A DNA stretch of 64,000 bases, taken from positions 744,001 through 808,000 of the forward strand of contig NW_026870402.1 in the NCBI RefSeq assembly GCF_963576545.1, read 5' to 3'. Each line of letters opens with the position of its first letter. Positions within the stretch are counted from its first letter, which is position 1. Source of the stretch: Limanda limanda (lineage: Eukaryota > Chordata > Actinopteri > Pleuronectiformes > Pleuronectidae). Of the stretch, positions 49,272 through 58,700 are shown in pieces. The notes beneath the pieces were generated by a model that saw nothing but the letters and a program-made list of their open reading frames with translations, did not search any database and was not told the DNA's origin. Made by a program: the position numbers and the translations under genes.

Positions 49272-49277
49272 TATAAA
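49272..49277 (+). promoter_or_regulatory. TATA box of promoter module 1, unit 4
   Basis: Same module. Downstream sequence leads into the left arm of the palindrome. Confidence 0.5.
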
Positions 49278-49301
49278 GGCTGCACTCTGCAGTCTGTCAG
49301 T

Positions 49302-50563
49302 GCAGGACATCAGCTCCTGTGGGGACACGCGAGCAAAGCGATGATGGAAGCGACACTGATGGGATCGGTCCCAGAATGTCCCCGTGGTTAACTCTTTAGC
49401 TTCAGGGGAGACGAACAGCAAAACAGCAAACACAAACCACCTGAAGGGAGCAACCTGAACTGACCTATACTGAAGTTAAAGGAACCAAAAGACATGTTCC
49501 TAACCTGACTCCTCATCCAGAAACAGAAGAAAACATGGGTTCAACTCAAATGATACCCACCCCCCAAACCGGGCTGGGACATCAACAACAGATCTCAAGA
49601 CACTTTACAAGGAACAGTTCTGACTGGCAGTCTGACTTTTTGTAACGTGATGATTTTCACGGAGACTTGGCTCGATCCCGGACTCCGCCATGGTTCCCGA
49701 GGGGGTCTCCCTTCAGCGCCAGGACCGGACAACAAACTCTGGGAAGAGCAAGGGAGGAGGTGTCTGCTGCATGGAGAACAATGTGTGGCGCTCAGATGTG
49801 GAGATTATTTCTTCGGGATGTTCTCCGGACCTGGAGCAGCTCGTGAACAGATGCCGACCTTATTTCATCCCGAGGGAGTTTACATCTGTCGTAATAACAG
49901 CGGTGCACATTCCGCCACATGCCGACATCAGGCCCTGGACGAGCTGCATGCAGTTATCGACAGGACCGAGACATCCCGGCCCGAGGCTGCGTGTATGGTG
50001 GCCGGTGATTTTAACAACGCCAAGATGAGGAAAGTCCTGCAGACATCAGCTGTCCTACGCGGGGTGCGAACACACTCGACCATGTTCACACTCCCTTCGG
50101 GGATGCGTATAAGGGTTGCTATGAAGACCATCATCACCATTGAATGAAGCAAACAGCATCCAGCGGAGGAAGCAGAATCACTGGCCGACCGGCGCGGAGA
50201 AATGCGCGTTCGGTGTGTACACAGCGATCATTGCTGCCGGTCAGAACTGTTCCTTGTAAAGTGTCTTAAGATCTGTTGTTGATGTCCCAGCCCGGTTTGG
50301 GGGGTGGGTATCATTTGAGTTGAACCCATGTTTTCTCCTGTTTCTGGATGAGGAGTGAGTTTAGGAACATGTCTTTTGGTTCCTTTCACTTCAGTATAGA
50401 TAAGTTCAGGTTGCTCCCTTCAGGTGGTTTGTGTTTGCTGTTTTGATGTTCGCCCCCCTGAAGCTAAAGAGTTAACCACGGGGACATTCTGGAACCGATC
50501 CCATCAGTGTCGCTTCCATCATCGCTTTGCTCGCATGTTCCCAAAGGAGCTGATGTCCTGCGC
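49302..50563. repeat. Large inverted repeat (palindrome), unit 4
   Basis: Arms at 49302-49628 and 50237-50563 flank a ~608-bp spacer with the longer LINE endonuclease fragment. The arms are diverged by scattered substitutions. Confidence 0.85.
49650..50146 (+). mobile_element. LINE endonuclease fragment, unit 4 (longest copy)
   Basis: Contains the N-terminal IFTETWLDP motif and GDFNNAK of a LINE-type APE endonuclease. One frame carries FTSVVITAVHIPPHA and another carries LDELHAVIDRTETSRPEA, showing a frameshift. It ends at an IITIE stop without reverse transcriptase. It lies in the centre of the unit's palindrome. Confidence 0.78.
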
Positions 50564-51367
50564 GGATGCAACTTCCGTCCGTCCGCTCGCTTTATTCTAT
50601 CCGTAGACCGGCGGCGAGGACATTGCGTAAAACCCACAGCGCGAGTGTGACGCGGACTGTTACAGTGTAACTTCCGCACTGTAAACAATTGTCATGTGAT
50701 TTACTTGTCTGTTTATTATTGTTTTAAATGAAATTCAACATAATCTCAAATACTGTACAATGTAATTTAATGTAATAGCAGCATGATGACAGTCAGTTCC
50801 TGAAAATTAAAATCCTCTTTAACAAAACCTTGCTTCCCTGTGTTGATGTGATATTGTGAACAACGTATACTGAATGATTACAGTTAATGAAATGCAGCAA
50901 CTGAAATACTTGCTGATTTTCTTGATAGAAACAAAGTTGTCTATTACAGATGTAGATTTCAGAACATGACAGTTATCAGTCTGTTCATTACATGTGATAA
51001 AAAATGCAATCACACAGCACATGTCACCATGTCCGACATGAAGTGTTGTGACCTCAGTGTGTTGATATCAATTCTCTTTCCGCTCCTCTCCTCTGAAGCA
51101 GAAGCAGCAGACACCAACACTCGGCTGTTAGACCCGCTCCGTCTTCCTCTGTCTCTGAGCGTCGCTCTCCAGAGCCGCGGACACGCGCTGGTTCGCTCCG
51201 ACTGAACATTACGCAGAACCAATGCGGATTGAACTGTTTACTTTCGAGAGGCGTCTTTCCAGACACGCCCCCTTTGTGCATCCGACTCTCCAGACACACA
51301 CCCCTGTGATCTGATTTGCCCAATATGAGTCGAGGGAGGGCCTTATACAAATCCCGAACATTACGAG

Positions 51368-51373
51368 TATAAA
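51368..51373 (+). promoter_or_regulatory. TATA box of Ig copy 4
   Basis: TATAAA 117 bp upstream of the start codon at 51485, same context as copy 2. Confidence 0.65.
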
Positions 51374-51484
51374 TGGTTGCACTCTGCAGTTTTATCTGCA
51401 CAGGACATCAGCTCCAGATCAGTGAAAATCTTAGCGTGAGAACAGGACCTGCAGCCGGCTCTGCTGCGGACAAAACTCTGGAAA

Positions 51485-52734
51485 ATGGACAAGACTCTGT
51501 TCACTTTACTGCTCATTGCCCGACTTGTGTCTGGTGGGTTTATTAATCCATGTTCACACTGACACCACATCTGTCCTGAGAGGCATCAGCTCTGTGTGAT
51601 GTGAACAGGACTAAATGTGTTCTGTGTTTTCTCAGGTGGATCTCATCCCACATGTTCGAGTCTGTCAGTAACGGTGGAAGAAGGTGAAGACGTGAGTCTT
51701 TGGTGTGGACTTGTTGTTCCCTCGGTCAACTTGAGGAATTACACGGTGGAAGTTACAAGAACTGACCCCAGGCAGTTCGTCCTCCTGTATCGAGACAGAA
51801 GAGTCCTCCTTGATGTCCAGATGGAGCAGTACAGACACAGAACCACACTGGACCTCAGAGGCCTGATCAGTGGAAACGTCTCAGTGCAGATCTCCTCTGT
51901 GAAGATGTCTGACAGAGGAGATTACACATGTTTGATCCCCAGACTGAAACCCAGGTGCATCATCACCCTGCATGTTGGTAAGGATCCTGAACTCATGCCT
52001 GTACGGCACAGTGGACAAACGGCAGATTGTGAGTGAACGTGTGATGTGAGAAAGTGCTCAACCTGTTTGTATCTCATGTGAAACAGTGGAACAGAGGAAC
52101 CACGTCAGTGCTGCGCCTAGTCTGGAGAAAAACTCTACTTCCAACCAGCCGGGGAAAGGTATCTGACTTATTATCCACTAGAAAACTGGAGTCGTGCCTT
52201 TTATTCACTTTCCACTTCATCCTCTGTTCTTCTGTGTTTGAGTCCAGAGCAGTAAACCACAGAGGAACTTGCAGAATGAGTCACTGTCATGTTGGTGAAA
52301 AGAAGATTCATCTCCTCTCTGTTTGCCTTCACTCCTGCAGGTGCTGTTGCAGCCATTGTTGTTGCTGTGGTCCTCTGTGTTCTTCTTCCTCTTGGTGCTC
52401 TCCTGTTGGTGGACTTCATCAGACTGAGAAGTGGAAGAAACAGTAAGTGACCATTTCTGCTCTGTAGCATTTCACTTTCAGTGCATTTACTCCAGTTTAG
52501 ATGGAGCTTTTAACAAGTGTCTCAAAACCACTTTCAGGTCTCACAGGGAATTGTGTGACGAGATGCAGAGGACAACAGGACCAAGATCCCTTCACTGGTT
52601 ACCATGTTGCAACCGGATCGGATCCAGTCTACATCCAGGACCTAGTCCAACCGGATGAAAGGAGAGGGACAGGCCCCTGTGAGCTGCGAGCAGAGACGTC
52701 CCCTCACTTGGAGCATTACAGAGAGATTATCTAA
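51485..52734 (+). CDS. Ig copy 4: single V-type Ig domain membrane receptor (butyrophilin/MOG-like)
   Basis: Exons 51485-51533, 51636-51977, 52087-52158, 52341-52442 and 52538-52734, encoding 253 residues. The V domain is identical in reading to copy 3. Differences are in the stalk (Ser for Arg142, Lys for Asn145, which alters one glycosylation site) and the tail (Asp for Gly217). No stop or splice-site change is visible, so it should be expressible. It is the last complete gene of the array. The following unit is cut by a BEL/Pao element before any Ig exon. Confidence 0.82.
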
Positions 52735-53067
52735 GTGAATGAAGTTGATGATGAAATGAAACGACTTCTATAACAAATGTTCACTGCTGTTAACACTTTA
52801 AAAGTTTGTATTAGATATACGTGATGAAGTGTCTGCTTAACCTCTGATATTAAAATGTTGAAGCCACAGTTCATGTGATTGAACCGTTTAATTGTTTATC
52901 ACAAGTACTGAGGACATTGTACATGGACCTTTTCCTTATAAATCAAACAGGACACTTTGGTGGATTAAGGTTTTCAGTCATCAAATGTTATCTTTCTGAC
53001 CCTGAAATCGAGGTGTTTGTTAGTGAGGTGGAGGTGGAGAACCATATGGGACAGCAGTGATGTCAGT

Positions 53068-53073
53068 AATAAA
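53068..53073 (+). terminator. Polyadenylation signal of Ig copy 4
   Basis: AATAAA in the same relative position as in copy 2. Confidence 0.6.
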
Positions 53074-53389
53074 GAAAATACACTGGTCCTCTGCCGCTGC
53101 TGTGGATAACAAAATGTGTGAGATCAGAAATCGCTGAACCCTCGCTTCCTCCTCGTCCGCAGTCACACATCGAGCAGAACCCCGCACCAGTGTCACGGCA
53201 GTATTTATTTATTTAGAGCATCGGATCGATTCCATCACATCAGTGGATCCTCACCTACTCTGGGATATAATTTGGAAAGTTTCTTCATTTCATGAAAGTA
53301 ATCTCCTGTGCGCTCTGAGCACTGTGCGCCTGATGGCACAGTCCCGTTCACTGCAGGGATTCGATGATACACGCACAGTGTTATAAGAT

Positions 53390-54808
53390 ATAATTAATAA
53401 AACCTATTAATGACTCGGCTCTGTAACTCCGCTGTTAAATGGAATCTGAACGGAATTTGCTGTAAGTTGTTTCATATATTTTTATATAAAAAGGTGCGTG
53501 TGGAACAGATATTGTTTGCGAGCAAAACTAAGCTGTTGGTTTTATTGTAAATGATGAATTGGATCAATAATCTGCTTCAGTTCACCACCTCACGTCTGCG
53601 TAATGTTCGGTCGGAGCGAACCAGCGCGTGTCCGCGGCTCTGGAGAGCGACGCTCAGAGACAGAGAAGACGGAGCGGGTCTAACAGCCGAGTGTTGGTGT
53701 CTGCTGCTTCTGCTTCAGAGGAGAGGAGCGGAAAGAGGATTGATATCAACACACTGAGGTCACAACACTTCATGTCGGACATGGTGACACGTGCTGAGAG
53801 ACTGACACGGGGAGCACAGAGAAAAGAGACTATAATGATTGCATTTGAAAGAAAGGTGTCTCCACAGGAGGTCGACTTTGGATTCGTGAAATATAGAATT
53901 CGGGAGTTCGTACCACACCGGGCTGGAACATCACCAACAGATGTTACGACACGTTACACGGATCCGTTCTGACCGGCAGTCTGACTGGCAGCAGTGCGCG
54001 TCACGCCGGGTTCACGTCCGCTCTCATGTAACTCAGTGGCGCTGTTCACTTCGGCTGTGATCGCGCTCAGCACCGATGCTTTCCGCGTCAGGTCTTTTCT
54101 CTTCGGGTTGTCGCCAGATGCGGAAGTGTCGCGTAACTCTGTGACGCACAGCAGCCGGGCTGTTCACATGAGACTTTGCATTGCTCCGCGCCCGTCAGCC
54201 CGTGATTCTGCTTTCTCCGCGGGTTGTATATACTCCGTTCAATGTAGGGGTTCGGGGTAAATGATGATTGTCTTCATAGCACCCTCCCCACCCCCCTCTC
54301 TTTCTCTGTCTGTCTGCTTGTGTGCTTGTAGTGGGGGGGAGGAGGACACATTTAATCATGTGAGGGGGAAAACTCGGGGAAATTGAAACTCCAGAAGAAC
54401 AGCAGGGAACGCTTAAATACGGGACACATATTTGATAATTTATTTATAATATGTCATTGATATCGTTTAAATTAATTTCCCAGTGTGTTTTCCCGAGCGA
54501 TGCGCAGCCCTGAGCGAACCTGGTCGCCTCCTTTCCGCTCCCATGTTACTCAGATCAGATGTGATGTTCACATCGTCGCGATGCGCCGCCTGTCGCAGAG
54601 GGTTCCAACACAGTTGAACAGTTTACTTTCGATATTGGTCGGTCCACCGCTGAATGGTGCGAGTCACCGGTCTGTCACGTTTGAGTTTCTGCCTCTAGGA
54701 AGGTGGGCAAAACTGAAGTGATCTGATTTGCCGAATGTGGGTCGAGGGAGGGCCTTATACAAATCCCGGTGATTGTAAATCCCAAACATTATGAGGATAA
54801 AAGGTTGC
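53390..54808. repeat. Ig array unit 5, truncated by BEL/Pao element
   Basis: Only the upstream part of a unit is present. It ends exactly at AGGTTGC, where the other units continue CACTCGCTTCC and this one continues TGTAGCTGTCGC. No Ig exons follow within the window. If the rest of the unit exists it lies beyond the BEL element. A 1-bp deletion near 53664 (AGAGAAGACGG for AGAGGAAGACGG) is private to this copy. Confidence 0.85.
54379..54390 (+). promoter_or_regulatory. ISRE-like site, unit 5
   Basis: Same 12-base match in the truncated unit, with no Ig gene downstream in this window. Confidence 0.35.
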
Positions 54809-55138
54809 TGTAGCTGTCGCTATGGCTACGGCAATGTGTTATTGTGACAACACCGGAAGTACAAGGACAATTGTCATTTGATTTGTTATTTTTATGTTTA
54901 TTTTATTACGTTCAATAAGTTAAAGATGGAAAGTAAATTGAGTCTAGTTCATGGTTCTGCTGTCAATCTAAATGATTAATGGTCAAAGTCAAACGCCACC
55001 GGAAATAGTCAGTGAAGTCTGAGGCTGGAAGTGACGCACTTTGTTTACCCAAGTACGTCGAGAGAGAAAGAGACAGAAAGAGTTGAGATAGGACTATCTA
55101 CTACTGGATAAGCAGGCAAAACGGTACTTATTCATAAT
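54809..55138 (+). mobile_element. BEL/Pao 5' LTR, left piece
   Basis: The first 330 bp of the presumed LTR, starting TGTAGCT, up to the ATAAT target site of the Gmr1 insertion. No ORF of interest. There are GAGAGAAAGAGACAG-type purine-rich sequences near 55060. Confidence 0.6.
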
Positions 55139-55701
55139 TGTTACGGACCTATAAGAAATGGCTCGTGAGGCCCGGAACACATCAAATAAACGAATCAGAA
55201 ACAACTGTTGCCACTAAATAATAACAAATGTTTATTGATTGAAACAAACAAATATTTAGAAAGGCAACAAACCAAAAGGGTTGGAGGTTCCCGGCCAAAA
55301 CAAACAAAAGAGAGGGGAACACTGAGCCAGCCATCGTCCGTCGAAGTCAGTGTTCACCCCCGAACTAAGTCTGCCTAAATAACCCACTACCTAAATGAAA
55401 GAAAAAGGTTATCCGAAAACAGGACTACCGGGAACCCCCGAACCAACTACCAACATAACAAAAGCTCAAAAGGACTTCTGGCATGGGGGAAACCGGAGCC
55501 TCGGTCTCCTCACCCGTTCACCTGCATGGAAGAATAGAGAGCGAGAAAGAAATTCACAGCCTCCTTAAGTCAGCTCCAGCTGACGAGGTGATGAGTCTCA
55601 CCTGAGGACTGGCTGCGTGGAGAGAGAGAGAAAGGTGGAGAGAGGCACAAACACACACACACATTCTCACACAGAGCCCCACCTCCTGGCCACACGTAAC
55701 A
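55139..55701 (-). mobile_element. 3' LTR of the Gmr1-like element
   Basis: 563 bp, same length as the 5' LTR and nearly identical. It ends at the ATAAT target duplication. Confidence 0.95.
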
Positions 55702-55714
55702 CCCCCACCCAGAG
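55702..55714 (-). promoter_or_regulatory. Polypurine tract
   Basis: The minus strand ends GGGTGGGGG directly before the 3' LTR. It is short and interrupted by one T, but in the right place to prime plus-strand synthesis. Confidence 0.75.
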
Positions 55715-55783
55715 CTTGTGAATAGCCGGGGGCAAACGTGAAGACCAGGGAGGAAGGAAAAAAAAACAACACATTCACAAGAC

Positions 55784-58700
55784 CTAACACTGTGACAACG
55801 TGTCGGCCAGGACGTTGTCCCGCCCCTTCACATGCCGAATGACCACGTTAAAGGACTGCAGGAAGAGCGCCCAGCGCATTAACCTCTGGTTAGTGTTCCG
55901 CATCTGATTCACAAAAACTAAAGGATTGTGGTCCGTATACACAACAGTTGGCGAACTCGCGGAACCCACATAAACTTCAAAGTGGCTCAGCGCCAGGACC
56001 AAGGCCAACGCCTCCTTCTCAATAGTAGAGTACACGCGCTGGTGTTTGTTGAACTTCTTGGAGAAGTAAGAGACGGGATGTTCAACCCCGCCCCCCCCCT
56101 CCTGAAGCAGAACAGCACCCGCATCACTGGCATCAACAGACAGTTTAAATGGACGATCAAACACAGGGGCAGACAGGACTGGGGCCGTAGTCAACAAAGC
56201 CTTAATACAGTCAAAAGCACGCTGACAGCCCTCAGTCCAGCGAAAACACACCTTCGGGCTCAACAAGTCAGTGAGGGAAGCAGCTACCGCAGAAAAGTTC
56301 TTACAAAAACTACGGTAGTAGCCCGCCATCCCCAGAAACCGGCGCAATTCCCGCCGTGAACGAGGGACAGGGAAAGAAAGAATAGCCTCCACCTTGGAGT
56401 GCACCGGCCTGACTTGGCCCCGACCAACCACTTTGCCCAAATAGGTCACTGTCGCCTGGCCAAACTCGCACTTAACAAGGTTTAAAGTAAGATTGGCGTC
56501 ACGCAAACGCCAAAACACAGAATACAGCTGCTGAATGTGCTCGTCCCAGGACCCAGAATACACAACAATGTCGTCCAAATATGCCTCACAACCAGAAAGA
56601 CCAGACAACACAATATTCACCAGCCGCTGAAAAGTTGCTGGCGCATTACGCATGCCAAACGGCATCACAGTGTACTGAAGGAAAGCGTCTGGAGTCACAA
56701 AAGCAGAAATTTCTTTCGCCCGAGGAGTCAGTGGCACCTGCCAATATCCCTTTAACAGGTCAAGTTTGGTTACATACTTGGCACCGCCAACATTATCCAC
56801 ACAATCCTCAACTCGGGGAAGAGGATAACAATCAGGCCTAGTGACTCCATTCACTTTCCTAAAGTCTGTACAGAACCGGTCTGAACCATCAGATTTCATA
56901 GCCAGCAGACAGGGAGAACTCCAGGGACTACAGCTGGGTGCAATACCGTGGCCCAACATGTAGTCCACCTGCTTCTGCAAGCGTGCACGTTTTTCTGGAT
57001 TAACTCTGTAGGCATGTTGTTTAATCGGAAACGAATCTCCTACTTCAACATCATGTTGCAGCACCTGGGTCTGAGAGGGCACATCAGAGAACAGTGACAT
57101 ATGTGAACCAATCAAACGGACCACATCCTCACCCTGAGACGGAGGCAGATGCGAAACACAACCATCAAGATTAACCAGCAGTTCAGAGTTCTTCAAACGC
57201 CCATGAACAACAGCACTGGACAAGGCAACGACATCACCATCAAAATCCAACTCCTCAGACTCCGGCAAATCGGCACCGGACAGCGCCACAGCCGCCTCAC
57301 CCTGATCAATCACTTCAGCACCGGACAGCGCCACAGCCGCCTCACCCTGATCAATCACTTCAGCACCGGACAGCGCCACAACAGATTTCAATACAACAGG
57401 GGAGGGTGAAACAGACCCTCGCTCCAGATAGGGCTTCAACATGTTGACATGACAAAGCCGACTTCGCCTCCTGCGGTCCGGGGTCGCGACCACATAGTCA
57501 CGAGCGCCAACCTTCTCCCGGACAACATATGGCCCACTGTAACGTGCCTGTAACGATGAGCCAGGAATGGGCAACAGCACCAACACTTTGTCCCCTGGGC
57601 TGAAGCTACGGCTCTGCGCATCTTTGTCGAACCAACGCTTCATCTTGCCCTGGGCAACAACCATGCTCTGTTTAGCCAGCTCACAAGCACGATGAAGTTT
57701 TGAACGAAAATCACACACATAGTCCAGCAGATTCTGTGGTTCTGCACTACCAACCCATTTTTCATGTAGCAATTTAAGCGGACCGCGCACCGTATGGGCA
57801 AACACAAGCTCAGCAGGACTGAATCCCAGCGACTCCTGTACCACCTCACGCACAGCAAAGAGAAGCAGGTGGACACCCTCATCCCAATCCTTACCATACT
57901 CGAGGCAGTAAGTGCGCAGCATAGATTTTAGGGTCTGGTGAAACCGCTCAAGCGCACCCTGACTCTCTGGATGGTACGCGCTGGAATGACAATGAGAAAT
58001 GTCAAGCTGCTTCACCACCTGTGCAAAAACCTTAGACATAAAATTCGACCCCTGGTCCGTCTGCACCACCCGTGGCAAACCAAACAAGGAAAAAAACTTA
58101 GTCAACGCTTTAATGACTGCAGGGGCGGTGATCCTCCGCAGAGGAATAGCCTCAGGAAAACGAGTGTTAACGCACATAATGGTCAGGAGAAACTGATGAC
58201 CCGCCTTTGTACGGGGAAGAGGCCCTACACAGTCTACGATAACACGTTCGAAAGGCTCCCCTACAACAGGAATCGGATAGAGTGGAAACGGGGGAATGGT
58301 TTGATTGGGCTTACCAGAGAGTTGACAGACATGGCAGGTCCTACAGTGCTGACGCACATCGGCTTTAAGACCCGGCCAAAAAAAACAACGCAACACTCTA
58401 TCATATGTCTTATTTACCCCAAGATGGCCAGCCAGAGGATTATCATGGGCCAGCTTCAAAACTTCTGGTCGAAACAGCTGTGGAACTACAACTTGCTTCA
58501 CAACCCCCCAATCCTCTTGAAAACCCAAACGTGGTGGCAGCCACGCACGCATCAGCACCCCGTCCTTCAAGAAATACCTGGGAGACCCACCCCCATCATC
58601 ATCATTCAAACCCACAGCCGCAAAAAGAGAAACCAGCGTGGGATCACGCTGCTGTTCGATAATAAGTTGTTCACGTGACATGGACAATTTAACATCTGAA

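Larger units (their letters stand above)
47374..53389. repeat. Ig array unit 4 (6016 bp)
   Basis: Lacks the solo LTR but keeps a longer LINE endonuclease fragment in the palindrome centre (49650-50146). It shares GTGAAATATAGAATTC and CCCTCCCCACCCCCC variants with unit 5. The Ig gene is intact. Confidence 0.88.
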
